From: Novosphingobium sp.
Lineage (GTDB): Bacteria > Pseudomonadota > Alphaproteobacteria > Sphingomonadales > Sphingomonadaceae
Assembly (NCBI RefSeq): GCF_024642085.1
Contig: NZ_JAHEBV010000065.1
Coordinates: forward strand, 1-64,000
Direction: 5' to 3'
DNA length: 64,000 nt
The position numbers and the translations under genes were made by a program. The notes under the pieces are model-generated. The model was not told the origin of the DNA. It did no database searches and was given only the letters and a program-made list of their open reading frames with translations. Shown one piece after another: positions 30,149 through 39,100 of this stretch. How positions within the stretch are numbered: position 1 is the stretch's first letter; each line of letters begins with the position of its first letter.

Positions 30149-30891
30149 AACGGTTTGCTTTGACGCTGGAGTTTGATGGCACGCCCTTTTTTGGCCTGCA
30201 ACGCCAGGCGCACGGACCTAGCGTGCAACAGACAGTGGAAGAAGCAGTAAAGCGCGTCACCGGCGAACTGGTCACGCTACACGCCGCCGGACGCACGGAC
30301 GCTGGCGTCCACGCGCTTGCCATGTGCGCCCATGTCGACGTGGCGAAGGAGATAGAACCATTTCGTTTGATGGAGGCGGTCAACTATCACCTTCGCCCTG
30401 CCCCGATTGCTGTGCTGACTTGTGAGGCAAAGCCGGATCATTGGCACGCACGCTTTTCATGCACGGGACGGGCCTACGAATACCGCATCGCAAACCGCCG
30501 CGCCCCGCTGACCTTGGACCGAAACCGTGCCTGGCAGGTAACACAACCGATCGACGCCAGGGCAATGAATCGGGCTGCACAATCATTGGTCGGGCGGCAC
30601 GATTTCACTACATTCCGCTCAGTCCATTGCCAAGCAAGGGATCCGGTCAAAACGCTCGACAGTCTGGCGGTCCGCCGCGACGGTGATATTGTGTTAATCG
30701 AGGCAGCGGCGCGCAGTTTTCTGCACCACCAAGTCCGTTCGATGGTCGGCTGCCTGGCTTTGGTGGGCATGGGCCGATGGAGCGAGGATCAGGTCGGTGA
30801 AGCACTGGCCGCGAAGAGCCGGCAAGTGTTAGGTCTCAATGCGCCTAGCAAGGGACTTTATTTCGTCAGGGCGCTTTACCCTGACGAATGA
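30145..30891 (+). CDS. truA: tRNA pseudouridine(38-40) synthase
   Basis: The 248-residue protein carries [13 protein letters not shown], the TruA motif whose Asp is the catalytic residue, and begins [17 protein letters not shown]. It isomerises uridines at 38-40 in the anticodon arm of many tRNAs. It overlaps fmt by ATGA, as in many proteobacteria. Confidence 0.97.
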   Translation: MKRFALTLEFDGTPFFGLQRQAHGPSVQQTVEEAVKRVTGELVTLHAAGRTDAGVHALAMCAHVDVAKEIEPFRLMEAVNYHLRPAPIAVLTCEAKPDHWHARFSCTGRAYEYRIANRRAPLTLDRNRAWQVTQPIDARAMNRAAQSLVGRHDFTTFRSVHCQARDPVKTLDSLAVRRDGDIVLIEAAARSFLHHQVRSMVGCLALVGMGRWSEDQVGEALAAKSRQVLGLNAPSKGLYFVRALYPDE

Positions 30892-30932
30892 CTGCCTAGG
30901 TTGCATTTCGAAACAGATTCGGGAGACAACCT

Positions 30933-32039
30933 ATGACATTCAGCGGCAAGCAGCTCACCACCCAGCTCGACGCGGACGGCACGCTGACCGTCCAGCTCAA
31001 CGACAAGACCTGGGATGCGCCCAAGCCCGGCCAAGTCCTGATCAAGGTTGAGGCAACACCGATCAACCCATCGGATCTAGGGCTGCTGTTCGCTAGCGCC
31101 GATACCGACAATGCAGAATATGCGCCGGGAAAGGTCGTGGCACAGATGCCCGACAATGCCACCCGCGCAATGAAGGCGCGCCACGGCATGGCTATGCCGG
31201 CGGGCAACGAAGCGGCGGGTATCGTCGTCGCTGCTGGCGAAGGCGCCGAAGACCTGATGGGCAAGCGCGTCGCCTGCGTGCCCGGGACCGCCTATGGCAG
31301 CTATGCCTTTGCCGAAGCAGCCATGTGCATGCCAGTGGGCGATGATGTCAGCGCCGAGCAGGCCGCCAGTTCCTTCGTCAATCCGATGACCGCGCTCGGT
31401 TTTGTCGAAACGATGAAGCTGGAAGGCTTCACCGGCATCGTCCATGCTGCCGCCGCGTCTAATCTGGGGCAAATGCTGGTAAAGATCTGCAAGGCAGATG
31501 GAGTCCCCCTCGTCAATATCGTGCGCAGCGCAGAGCAGGTCAAATTGCTCAAGGACCTGGGTGCCACCTACGTACTTGATATGACCGACGCCGATTTCAT
31601 GGCGCAGCTGATCGACGCGATCGGAGAAACCAAGGCAATGATCGGGTTCGACCCGATCGGCGGCGGCACGCTGGCTGGCCAGATCCTGACCGCGATGGAA
31701 GCCGCTGCCAGCCGCGGCGCCGCCTTCAGCCGCTATGGCTCAAGCGAGGCCAAGAAGGTTTATATCTACGGCGCGCTCGACCTTGGGCCGACAATCCTCA
31801 ATCGGGCTTTTGGCCTCACCTGGGATTTGGCAGGTTGGCTGCTTACGCCGTTCATGGCGAAGGCCGGGATGGAAGTAGTCGGGCGCATGCGCAACCGGGT
31901 CGCAAGTGAACTGACCACAACCTTTGCAAGCCATTATAAAGCACGCGTCAGCCTCGAAGACATGCTGTCTCAATCGGCCGTCAGCGAATACAATGCCCGC
32001 CGAACCGGGGAGAAATATCTGGTCGAGCCTAACGGCTGA
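30933..32039 (+). CDS. MDR-family NAD(P)H-dependent oxidoreductase
   Basis: A 368-residue MDR protein. The N-terminal GroES-like region has ATPINPSDLGLL; the nucleotide fold has IVHAAAASNLGQMLVKI, a variant of the usual GxGxxG (AAASNLG). Zinc ligands are not evident. An insert near 295-330 (WDLAGWLLTPFMAKAGMEVV) is less usual. It may reduce an enone or quinone. GGGAG eight bases upstream supports the ATG. Monocistronic by position: 41 bases after truA but with its own ribosome site. Confidence 0.85.
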   Translation: MTFSGKQLTTQLDADGTLTVQLNDKTWDAPKPGQVLIKVEATPINPSDLGLLFASADTDNAEYAPGKVVAQMPDNATRAMKARHGMAMPAGNEAAGIVVAAGEGAEDLMGKRVACVPGTAYGSYAFAEAAMCMPVGDDVSAEQAASSFVNPMTALGFVETMKLEGFTGIVHAAAASNLGQMLVKICKADGVPLVNIVRSAEQVKLLKDLGATYVLDMTDADFMAQLIDAIGETKAMIGFDPIGGGTLAGQILTAMEAAASRGAAFSRYGSSEAKKVYIYGALDLGPTILNRAFGLTWDLAGWLLTPFMAKAGMEVVGRMRNRVASELTTTFASHYKARVSLEDMLSQSAVSEYNARRTGEKYLVEPNG

Positions 32040-32133
32040 CTTTTTTCGAAATAGCAGGGAACCTCTGTGCAATGATGCACGTTTGCATTGTCAAGCGCCG
32101 CATCCGCGCATCAATGCATCGAGGACCCGTCAC

Positions 32134-32694
32134 ATGGCTAGCGCAGCGAAATCAAAGCTCACCGACCACTTCACTGACACAAAGACATTGCGAGCGCAGG
32201 CCCGCAAGAACGTGGAAGATGGCGCAGTCACCGCCAACTTTCCTGAGGATCGTGAAACGATCATCGGTAAGCTGAACGAATCTTTGGCGACCGAATGGGT
32301 GTGCGTGCTGCGCTACATGCGTCACTATCACACCGCTTCGGGTCTGGTTTCAGAACCGATCAAGGAACACTTCCTTGAACATGCTAAGGCTGAACAGGCT
32401 CACGCTACTGCTTTGGCCGAACGCATTGTGCAGCTGGGCGGTGAACCTGACCTCAATCCCGACAACCTGACCAAGAAGAGCCACGCCGAATACAAAGAAG
32501 GCAAGACGCTCAAAGAAATGGTCACGGAAGATCTTGTGGCCGAACGCATCGCGGTCGAAGCATACCGCGAGCTAGTCCAATACCTTGGAGACCGCGATCC
32601 TACAACGCGCAAGCTGGTCGAGCACATCCTCGAACAGGAAGAAGAGCATGCGGACGAGTTTTCCGACCTTCTTGAAGGTTGGGAGGGAGAATAA
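32134..32694 (+). CDS. Ferritin-like / bacterioferritin-like diiron protein
   Basis: About 186 residues. The four-helix pattern with E…ExxH repeats is clear: LNESLATEWVCVLRYMRHYH, FLEHAKAEQAHATALAER, RIAVEAYRELVQYLG and EEEHADEFSDLL. Such proteins store or oxidise iron, or protect DNA from iron-driven damage. Start ATG at 32134, preceded by GAGG nine bases upstream. It is followed by a strong terminator, so this is probably its own unit. Confidence 0.88.
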   Translation: MASAAKSKLTDHFTDTKTLRAQARKNVEDGAVTANFPEDRETIIGKLNESLATEWVCVLRYMRHYHTASGLVSEPIKEHFLEHAKAEQAHATALAERIVQLGGEPDLNPDNLTKKSHAEYKEGKTLKEMVTEDLVAERIAVEAYRELVQYLGDRDPTTRKLVEHILEQEEEHADEFSDLLEGWEGE

Positions 32695-32711
32695 TTTCTT
32701 TATCCCCAAAT

Positions 32712-32750
32712 GGGGCGGGCTTCCTAATTGGAGCGTCCGCCCCGTTTTTT
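32712..32750 (+). terminator. Intrinsic terminator after the ferritin-like gene
   Basis: GGGGCGGGC (32712-32720) pairs with GTCCGCCCC (32735-32743), a 9-bp stem with one G-U, 14-base loop, then TTTTTT at 32745-32750. Confidence 0.85.
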
Positions 32751-33100
32751 CGAACGTAAGGTTCAAAGCGTCAACAGTGTTATGAAGCGATCGGATACCT
32801 TCGAGACAGCTTAGCAAGGTGAATTAAACACACGCCTGGACCGTATACCACCCGTCGCGTTTTGCTGGAATGCTTGAAATACGTCGCCGGCCAGCGGTAT
32901 TGGCGAAATCCGGGCCGATGCCTCACGATTGAGCCATGCGCAATTAAATGAAGCGGAAGAAGGTGACGACCGCGATCTGGCTGAACTGACTGAGGATTAT
33001 CGGGCTCTACTGATCAGATTGCCGCACTTGCGCGTTTAGCGCGGCTGCTGTTTGCTATCGCGCCAGCCGGCTTGCCGCAGATGCGTCAGCGCGCCGCCAT
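32751..33100. other. Intergenic region downstream of cobS; no gene supported
   Basis: Between the terminator and the cobS stop I see no gene. A 50-codon open stretch on the plus strand ending at the TAG at 33039 (…DDRDLAELTEDYRALLIRLP…) looks coding-like in composition but lacks a good start. cobT, the usual downstream partner of cobS, is not here. The stretch might be the trace of a lost gene. Confidence 0.4.
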
Positions 33101-34093
33101 CTAGTTCTTGCCAACGACGCTTTCAGGTAATTCAGTTCCGAATACTCGCTGATAATATTCCGCAACCAGCATGCGTTCAGTCTCGTCGCACTTGTTCAGG
33201 AACGAGAGGCGAAACGCGAACCCGGGATCTTTGAAGATTGCCGTATTCTGCGCCCAAGTGATGACGGTGCGCGGGCTCATGACAGTGGAAATATCACCGT
33301 TGATAAACCCTTGGCGGGTCAAGTCGGCGACCTTGACCATATTGCTGACGAGCTCAGCAGGCGATCCTTGGACCTTATTTAGGACAATTTCGCTTTCGAC
33401 TGCGGCGGGCAAATAGTTAAGGCCGACTACAATGTTCCAACGGTCCATCTGCCCCTGGTTGATCGCCTGGGTACCATGATAAAGCCCGCTGGTATCACCC
33501 AGGCCCACCGTGTTTGCGGTGGCGAACAAGCGGAACCATGGGTTGGGACGGATCACCCGATTTTGATCTAGCAAGGTAAGCTTGCCCTCGGTTTCCAGCA
33601 CCCGCTGAATCACAAACATCACATCAGGGCGGCCTGCATCATACTCGTCAAAAACCAACGCAACCGGATGCTGCAGCGCCCAAGGCAGCAGCCCCTCACG
33701 AAACTCAGTTACTTGCAACCCGTCGCGCAGCACGATCGCGTCGCGACCAATCAGGTCTATTCGACTGATGTGAGCGTCTAGATTAATGCGGATGCAGGGC
33801 CATTTGAGCCGCGCTGCAACCTGTTCGATATGGGTCGATTTGCCTGTACCATGATAGCCCTGCACCATGACGCGGCGGTTGAAGGCAAAACCGGCCAGGA
33901 TCGCCAGGGTCGTATCAGGATCGAAGACGTAACTCTCGTCCAGATCGGGCACGCGCTCATCGGCTACGCTGAAGGCCGGAACCTTCATGTCGATATCGAT
34001 ACCGAAGGTCTCGCGCACATCAACCTCTCGGTCGGGAGCAGCGAGCGCTGTGGTGTTGCGGGGATCGAACGAGGGGTCTTGGGTCTGGGTCAT
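33101..34093 (-). CDS. cobS: Cobaltochelatase subunit CobS (AAA+ ATPase)
   Basis: The 330-residue AAA+ protein has P-loop GYHGTGKST, Walker [10 protein letters not shown], and the [11 protein letters not shown] sensor region. CobS-CobT-CobN insert cobalt into hydrogenobyrinic acid a,c-diamide in aerobic B12 synthesis. Neither cobT nor cobN is next to it, and in alphaproteobacteria cobS normally sits beside cobT with dnaJ- and bolA-like genes upstream. Here the J-domain and bolA genes lie 6 kb away beyond an accessory block. Role in B12 is likely but the partner subunits are not in view. Confidence 0.92.
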   Translation of the reverse strand: MTQTQDPSFDPRNTTALAAPDREVDVRETFGIDIDMKVPAFSVADERVPDLDESYVFDPDTTLAILAGFAFNRRVMVQGYHGTGKSTHIEQVAARLKWPCIRINLDAHISRIDLIGRDAIVLRDGLQVTEFREGLLPWALQHPVALVFDEYDAGRPDVMFVIQRVLETEGKLTLLDQNRVIRPNPWFRLFATANTVGLGDTSGLYHGTQAINQGQMDRWNIVVGLNYLPAAVESEIVLNKVQGSPAELVSNMVKVADLTRQGFINGDISTVMSPRTVITWAQNTAIFKDPGFAFRLSFLNKCDETERMLVAEYYQRVFGTELPESVVGKN

Positions 34094-34187
34094 CGCGCAA
34101 TCCGCCTATACGGGCCGCGCCGCTGCTGCAATAAGGTTTCGGTTGCAGATCGCGACTCAATGCACGCACCTCACCGGAGAGGACACG

Positions 34188-34835
34188 ATGATCAAGATTT
34201 TCGGATTTCCGCTCTCGCCTTTCGTTCGAAAGGTTCACCTGGTTGCGGCTGAAAAGGGCATTCCGATCGAAATGGTACTTGGCCAGCCCGGCAAGCCCTC
34301 AGCCGAGTTTCTTGCAGCTAGCCCATTCGGCAAGATCCCGGCCATGCAAGACAGAGATTTTGCCCTGTCTGATTCTACCGCGATCGTCACCTATCTAGAT
34401 GCCCTGCATCCGGCCCCATCAATTACCCCGGGCGACGCACAGTTACGCGCCCGCGCCATCTGGTTTGAAGAGTTTGCCGATACGATACTTATCGCATCGG
34501 GAGGGAAGGTTTTGTTCAACCGCTTTGTAGGGCCCAAGCTGCTGGGTCTGCCTGGAGACGAAGCCATGGCGGAACAAGGCCTAAAGGAACTTGAGCCGAT
34601 CCTCGCTTATCTTGAAGCGCAATGCAGTGACGGCTGGCTGACCGGCGGCGATTTCAGCATCGGCGACATGGCTGTTGCAGCTACGCTACGCTCGCTCGGA
34701 TACATCGGTCTTGAGCCTGACGCAGCGGCGCATCCCCGAACCACTGCGTGGTATGACAGAGTACGAGCGCGTCCTTCGTGGGGCGTGGTCGCCCAGCGAG
34801 AGGCGGCGGTAATGGAACGCGCGTTGGCTCGCTGA
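34188..34835 (+). CDS. Glutathione S-transferase family protein
   Basis: About 215 residues. The thioredoxin-like N-terminus starts MIKIFGFPLSPFVRKVHL (Ser in the usual catalytic region) and has FGKIPAMQD and DSTAIVTYLDAL (glutathione-binding SNAIL/TRAI-like). The C-terminal all-helical domain contains DGWLTGGDFSIGDMAVAATL. It conjugates or exchanges glutathione on electrophiles; substrate unknown. ATG preceded by GAGAGGACACG. Divergent from cobS with a ~95-base gap. Together with the two GST genes further on, it suggests a glutathione-rich block. Confidence 0.88.
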   Translation: MIKIFGFPLSPFVRKVHLVAAEKGIPIEMVLGQPGKPSAEFLAASPFGKIPAMQDRDFALSDSTAIVTYLDALHPAPSITPGDAQLRARAIWFEEFADTILIASGGKVLFNRFVGPKLLGLPGDEAMAEQGLKELEPILAYLEAQCSDGWLTGGDFSIGDMAVAATLRSLGYIGLEPDAAAHPRTTAWYDRVRARPSWGVVAQREAAVMERALAR

Positions 34836-35239
34836 ATCATTGGGCGGGTAGCTCTGTGGCGGACCGTCTACGTTGGCAGCACTGATGCGCTGACGACGTT
34901 CGCTTTGCAGCGGATAGGGCGCGCGTGCGGATCTGCGGAACTTGGAACTATATCGCCAGCGAAGCTTTATCTGCTTACCATCCGATTGGATGGAACAGAG
35001 ATCAAGCGGCGCATGGAAGGCGCGGCTTTGGACTTCTCCGGAAAGCGGGTCGACGCGTTCGTTCGGGGCGTCGATCGACCCGGTGCCATAGTCGCGCCTA
35101 TACCCGGCTCCGGATGCGCACTGCAGCCACTTCTTGACCTATTTCGAAGACGCGTATCCGGCGAGCGAGGACCATACCTCGTTATGCATGAACACGGTGC
35201 GCCAACTAGCGCGATATTTTAGTATCTGAAGCTCAGAAA
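34836..35239. other. Non-coding stretch with possible gene remnants
   Basis: No complete gene is supported in this ~400 bases between the GST and the outer membrane protein terminator. Two out-of-phase pieces have a protein-like feel: one reading LRNLELYRQRSFI, reminiscent of an aldehyde dehydrogenase N-terminus, and one reading PLLDLFRRR…GPYLVMHEHGAP, reminiscent of a tyrosine recombinase core. Both are short and interrupted by stops, and the resemblance is weak. Confidence 0.3.
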
Positions 35240-35270
35240 CGCCGCCCCGCAGTATAACCGCGGAGCGGCG
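35240..35270 (-). terminator. Terminator of the outer membrane protein gene
   Basis: Read on the minus strand, CGCCGCTCCGCGG and CTGCGGGGCGGCG (with one mismatch) form a ~13-bp stem over a 5-base loop, followed by TTT. It lies 24 bases after the gene's stop codon. Confidence 0.7.
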
Positions 35271-35294
35271 AATATGTCATTGCAAATGGTGCAA

Positions 35295-35885
35295 TTAGAA
35301 GCGGAAGCCGACGCCCGCAACGACCTGGTTGCGGTTCACGCCGTTACCATAGTCCGAATAACGGTATTCTACCTTCGCCGACATCGTATCCGAGAACTTG
35401 TGTTCGACCCCGGCGCCGACGCGATAGCCGTCTTCGTCAGTAGAACTGGAAACGACAGTGGTGCCGGTGGTGGCATCAGCCTTGAATTGAGCATTGGTAT
35501 AGCCGCCCTTGAAGTACAGCAGAGTGTCCCGGGCATCGCCTACAGCTACGCCAACACGCGCTCCGGCATAAATGTCACGACCGGTTTTGAGGCAATAGGT
35601 CGTGGTAGTGATAGTCTGGCAATCCTTGGCCGTAGAACCGGTCAGTTCGCTGTCCAAGCCAAGTACGACACTTCCAGTGTCATAATCGAAACCAAGGCCC
35701 CCACCATAGACGACCCCATCCTTGCTATAGTCGGTGCCAGGGGCGATACCGTCCTTGATCTTGACCTGGTCCCAACCAGCGATCGCGTCGACGTGGGCAC
35801 CGGTCCAGCTGCCCGCATCCTGAGCCATCGCGGCGGCGGGGGCAAAGGCGGCAAATGCCGCACCGATCATGAGAAACTTTTTCAT
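35295..35885 (-). CDS. Outer membrane beta-barrel protein, OMP25/OmpA-like
   Basis: A 196-residue protein with a clear signal peptide (MKKFLMIGAAFAAFAP…AMA, cleaved near residue 21). The mature part alternates polar and aromatic residues (YAGARVGVAVG, KGGYTNAQF, VGAGVEHKF, AKVEYRYSDYG) and ends in VVAGVGFRF, the Phe-terminated strand recognised by the Bam machinery. It resembles small eight-strand OMP25-type barrels of alphaproteobacteria. A GGAGATA site precedes the ATG, and its own terminator follows. Confidence 0.9.
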   Translation of the reverse strand: MKKFLMIGAAFAAFAPAAAMAQDAGSWTGAHVDAIAGWDQVKIKDGIAPGTDYSKDGVVYGGGLGFDYDTGSVVLGLDSELTGSTAKDCQTITTTTYCLKTGRDIYAGARVGVAVGDARDTLLYFKGGYTNAQFKADATTGTTVVSSSTDEDGYRVGAGVEHKFSDTMSAKVEYRYSDYGNGVNRNQVVAGVGFRF

Positions 35886-36053
35886 ATTCTTATCTCCAAT
35901 TAGACGGACTTGATACCGTCAACGCCCGATATGCCTTCACTATGACGCGACATTCGTTTCTTATGTCGGCAGATCGGCCGTTGGCAGCAGGTGGGCTCAA
36001 GAACATGAACTGCCGCTGTCAGTTCCCAACTGATACAATTCTTGGTTTTGAAG

Positions 36054-36071
36054 TGTTGCACTCTCGCAACA
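36054..36071. promoter_or_regulatory. Inverted repeat TGTTGC-N6-GCAACA
   Basis: Perfect 6-bp half-sites around a 6-base centre, between the outer membrane protein gene and the TetR gene. It could be a second operator or part of a promoter region; no U-run follows. Low-information length, so it could be chance. Confidence 0.3.
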
Positions 36072-36129
36072 ATGTTACCGATTGAATCCGCTGAGACGAT
36101 TGAATCGACCGATGAACCGCTCTTGACCT

Positions 36130-36147
36130 ATACCGACCGGTTGGTAT
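36130..36147. promoter_or_regulatory. TetR-type operator at the start of the detoxification operon
   Basis: ATACCGACCGGTTGGTAT is palindromic at 16 of 18 positions and contains the ACCGACCGGT-like core seen in many TetR-family operators. It ends three bases before the TetR gene's TTG start at 36151 (nine before the GTG at 36157), so a bound repressor would cover the translation start or the promoter. Autoregulation of TetR and the downstream run is likely. Confidence 0.75.
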
Positions 36148-36150
36148 GTT

Positions 36151-36810
36151 TTGTGCGTGATTCCGAACCGTCCCTTTCGACCGGCTCCGACCAATGCACG
36201 CGAGCGGCTACTTGAGTCGGCACTCAGATTGGTGCGTGAACAGGGCTTCGCCGCAACGTCCGTCGATCAGCTTTGCAAAGCATCGCAAGTGACAAAGGGC
36301 GCATTTTTTCATCACTTCGCTTCGAAGGAGGCGCTTGGCGTTGCTCTTGCCGAGTATTGGTCGGCCAGTACCGGAAGCTTTTTCGCTGAGGCTCCATACC
36401 ATCATTATGACAAGGCGATTGACCGTGTGCTTGGTTACATCGACTTGCGGATCTTGCTGCTGAGCGGCCCTCCCGAAGCATTCAGCTGCGTGGCAGGGAC
36501 GATGCTGCAAGAAGGCTTTCGAACAAGCGCGCCGATCCGGAAGGCTTGTGAGGCAAGCATCATGGCCAACGCACGGGCGGTAGAAGGCGATTTGGCTGCA
36601 GCGTTGGCGGAAGCCGGAATGTCTGTTGATCAAGCGCCAAGCCTTTCGCGTCACATCCAGACGGTGATTCAGGGCGCATTTATCCTAGCGAAGTCGCAGG
36701 AACCTTGTTCAGCAGCAGGAATGGCCAGCGAAGCTTTGGCACACCTGCGCCGCTATTTTGAAATGCTGTTGGCGGTAAATGCCCAGGGCAAGCCATGTTC
36801 TGATGAATAG
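36151..36810 (+). CDS. TetR/AcrR family transcriptional regulator
   Basis: About 219 residues. The N-terminal helix-turn-helix runs from ARERLLESALRLV through FAATSVDQLCKASQVTKGAFFHHFASKEAL, standard for the family; the C-terminal ligand domain has two Cys-containing stretches (AFSCVAGTML and SQEPCSA). No ATG fits, so TTG at 36151 or GTG at 36157 is used. The operator overlaps this start, so the 5' leader is very short or absent. It is the first gene of a same-strand run of seven with gaps from overlap to ~40 bases, and is the likely repressor of them. Confidence 0.92.
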   Translation: MCVIPNRPFRPAPTNARERLLESALRLVREQGFAATSVDQLCKASQVTKGAFFHHFASKEALGVALAEYWSASTGSFFAEAPYHHYDKAIDRVLGYIDLRILLLSGPPEAFSCVAGTMLQEGFRTSAPIRKACEASIMANARAVEGDLAAALAEAGMSVDQAPSLSRHIQTVIQGAFILAKSQEPCSAAGMASEALAHLRRYFEMLLAVNAQGKPCSDE

Positions 36811-36847
36811 TTTCAATCTTGCCACCAGCCGAAGAGGAGATCGCACA

Positions 36848-37198
36848 ATGAGCTATTTCGATATCATGGTCTACCCTGCGACGATTTCAAAGAAAGACGA
36901 AATTATCGACTTCGCGCAGCGCATGGACACCATTTTCATGGAATATGGCGCAATGCGGATAGTCGAGACGTGGAGTGACGATGTCCCCCATGGGACAACG
37001 ACCGACTATTTCCGCGCGGTCGCTGCCGGCGAAGGCGAAGCTGTAGCGGTCGGGTTAATCGAATGGCCGGACAAAGCGACCCGTGACGCCGGATTTGCCC
37101 AAATGCATAATGACGAGCGCATGCAAGGACCGATGCCGTTCGATGGCAAACGTATGATCTTCGGCGGGTTCTCTCCGTTCCTTGATCTCAAAGCTTGA
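36848..37198 (+). CDS. DUF1428 (YbaA-like) protein
   Basis: About 116 residues starting MSYFDIMVYPATISKKDE. The DUF1428 pattern shows as MRIVETWSDDVPHG, FRAVAAGEGEAVAVGLIEWPD and MHNDERM…DGKRMIFGGF. The fold is a dimeric alpha-beta barrel; function unknown, though it often sits beside VOC or stress genes. AGGAG at good spacing supports ATG 36848. It follows the TetR gene. Confidence 0.9.
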   Translation: MSYFDIMVYPATISKKDEIIDFAQRMDTIFMEYGAMRIVETWSDDVPHGTTTDYFRAVAAGEGEAVAVGLIEWPDKATRDAGFAQMHNDERMQGPMPFDGKRMIFGGFSPFLDLKA

Positions 37199-37209
37199 GG
37201 AGCAATCCC

Positions 37210-37995
37210 ATGACCAACTTGCAAGGAAGCTGGATTTGGTATGAATTAATGACCCCGGATTCAGCAGGTGCAAAGCGATTTTACGAAGCTGTCGTCGGCT
37301 GGTCGTTTGTGGCCCCGGCGCCGCATACCAACGGTTACGGATTTCTGAGCAATTCCGATGGCGGAATGACAGGCGGCTATCTGCAACTTTCGGACGATAT
37401 GGTTGCAGAGGGGGCACGGCCATGCTGGCTTGGCTATCTGGGTGTTGACGATGTCGATTCGTCGGTATCATCAATTATTTCGGCTGGCGGGTCGGTGATC
37501 CTGTCGCCCCGGGATGTCCCGATGGCCGGACGGATCGCCATGGTCGCTGATTGTTGCGGGGCCCCGTTCTATATTATGACTCCTACCGCGCCTCCGGACG
37601 GCGGCGTCAGCAATGCTTTTTCCGCCGGTCGCAACCCCGGGCGGTGCGGTTGGAACGAGTTGATGGCCGGGAATGCGGCAAACGCGACCGAGTTCTATAT
37701 CAGTCAGTTCAATTGGGACCTGCCCGATGCAATGGACATGGGCCCGATGGGCTCTTACCAGTTCGTTTCGCATGACGGCGTTACGATCGGCGCGATCATG
37801 CAAAAACCGGAACAGGTGCCCGCTGCGATGTGGCACCATTATTTCTGGGTGCAAAGTATAGCTGCAACCAGGACAGCTATCGAGGCAGGCGGCGGCATTA
37901 TCATCAATGGCCCAATGCAGGTTCCGGGCGACGACTGGATCGTTCAGGCAATCGATCCGCAGGGCGCAATGGTCTCGTTTGTGGGAGGGGAATGA
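37210..37995 (+). CDS. Two-domain VOC (glyoxalase/dioxygenase fold) protein
   Basis: About 261 residues made of two VOC modules, each beginning with a W-x-E-L-M motif (WIWYELMTPD at ~8-17 and GWNELMAGN at ~149-157) and A…FY (AKRFYEAVVGW; ATEFYISQFNW). Such proteins bind a divalent metal and include glyoxalases, fosfomycin resistance and dioxygenases; the ligand cannot be named. It overlaps the DUF1428 stop by its neighbouring reading, with ATG 37210 chosen over a TTG at 37195. Confidence 0.88.
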   Translation: MTNLQGSWIWYELMTPDSAGAKRFYEAVVGWSFVAPAPHTNGYGFLSNSDGGMTGGYLQLSDDMVAEGARPCWLGYLGVDDVDSSVSSIISAGGSVILSPRDVPMAGRIAMVADCCGAPFYIMTPTAPPDGGVSNAFSAGRNPGRCGWNELMAGNAANATEFYISQFNWDLPDAMDMGPMGSYQFVSHDGVTIGAIMQKPEQVPAAMWHHYFWVQSIAATRTAIEAGGGIIINGPMQVPGDDWIVQAIDPQGAMVSFVGGE

Positions 37996-37996
37996 G

Positions 37997-38623
37997 GTGA
38001 CGGAATATACGTTTTTTACCAACCCGATGAGCCGCGGACAGATCGCCCGGTGGGCGCTGCATGAAGTCGGCGTCGACTATGATCAGCAGCTTGTCGATTT
38101 TTCGCAAAAGACGGGCGCGTTTCTTGCTGTCAATCCAATGGGCAAAGTACCGGCCTTGGTTCATCACAGCGCAACCGGTGACAAGGTTATTACCGAATGT
38201 GCCGCGATTTGCACCTACCTGGGCGAGGCGCATCCCGAAGCCAGCCTGGGCCCCTCCGCCGATGAAAGCGCGGCCTATTACCGCTGGCTGTTCTTTGCTG
38301 CGGGGCCCGTCGAACAGGCGGTCATTGTCCGATCAATGGGTTGGGATTTGCCGAAAGAGCGCGAAGGCATGGCCGGCTGGGGCAGCTATGAGCGAACGAT
38401 CGCCGCGCTAGAGGGTCATTTCGAAGGGAACAATTATGTCTGCGGAAGCCGTTTCACTATGGCTGACGTTTATGTTGGCAGCCAGGTCGATTGGGGCCTG
38501 ACCTTCGGATCGATCCCTCCCAACGAAGCCTTTGTTGCCTATGCCGAACGGTTACAGGCACGCGCTGCGTACAAGGCTGCTAAGGCCATAGACAACGCTT
38601 TGATCGAGGAGTCGCGAAATTGA
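37997..38623 (+). CDS. Glutathione S-transferase (operon copy 1)
   Basis: About 208 residues. It begins EYTFFTNPMSRGQIARW with Ser/Arg in the catalytic region; MGKVPALVHHSATGDKVITECAAICTYL is the glutathione-binding half, and NYVCGSRFTMADVYVG is the C-terminal GST mark. Starts with GTG at 37997 (GGAGGGG six bases upstream), two bases after the VOC stop. Its stop shares TTGA with the next start. Confidence 0.9.
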   Translation: MTEYTFFTNPMSRGQIARWALHEVGVDYDQQLVDFSQKTGAFLAVNPMGKVPALVHHSATGDKVITECAAICTYLGEAHPEASLGPSADESAAYYRWLFFAAGPVEQAVIVRSMGWDLPKEREGMAGWGSYERTIAALEGHFEGNNYVCGSRFTMADVYVGSQVDWGLTFGSIPPNEAFVAYAERLQARAAYKAAKAIDNALIEESRN

Positions 38624-39096
38624 CCTCTGCAACCTTGTGCCTATGGTACGATGGATGTGCAGAAGATGCGGCAAAGTTTTATGCCGCCACCTTCCCAGAT
38701 AGCGCTGTGGGAGCGGTCCATCGCGCGCCAGGCGATTTTCCCGGCGGGAAGCAGGGCGATGTCCTGACGGTCGATTTCACAGTTCTTGGCCTCGCGTGCA
38801 TGGGACTAAATGGTGGACCAATCTTCCCACATACTGAGGCCTTCAGTTTTCAAATTGCGACTGACAGCCAAGAGGAAACCGATCGCTACTGGAATGCGAT
38901 TGTGGGCAATGAAGGCAAGGCAAGCGATTGCGGCTGGTGCAAGGACAAGTGGGGTCTGTCATGGCAAATCACCCCGCGTGTTCTGACTGACGGGATGACT
39001 CACGATGACCCCGCTGTACGTGCGCGCGTTTTCGCAGAGATGATGAAAATGCAAAAAATCGATCATGCCGCCATCGAAGCTGCATTCTTAGGATGA
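38620..39096 (+). CDS. PhnB-like VOC protein (3-demethylubiquinone-9 3-methyltransferase fold)
   Basis: About 158 residues starting TSATLCLWYDGCAEDAAKFY, the PhnB/3-DMU-9 type of VOC domain, followed by VLTVDFTVLG…CMGLNGGP and GWCKDKWGLSWQITP. It probably binds a metal or small ligand; an enzymatic reaction cannot be stated. It starts with TTG at 38620, sharing TTGA with the preceding GST stop, so translation is coupled. Confidence 0.85.
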   Translation: MTSATLCLWYDGCAEDAAKFYAATFPDSAVGAVHRAPGDFPGGKQGDVLTVDFTVLGLACMGLNGGPIFPHTEAFSFQIATDSQEETDRYWNAIVGNEGKASDCGWCKDKWGLSWQITPRVLTDGMTHDDPAVRARVFAEMMKMQKIDHAAIEAAFLG

Positions 39097-39100
39097 CGGG

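Noticed and set aside
32880..33039. Coding-like 50-codon stretch downstream of cobS
   Set aside because: No usable start codon or recognised family; kept only as a possible remnant.
34840..34920. tRNA-like bases near GGGTAGCTCTGTGG
   Set aside because: Only the D-arm-like string fits; no acceptor stem, anticodon arm or T-loop can be formed.
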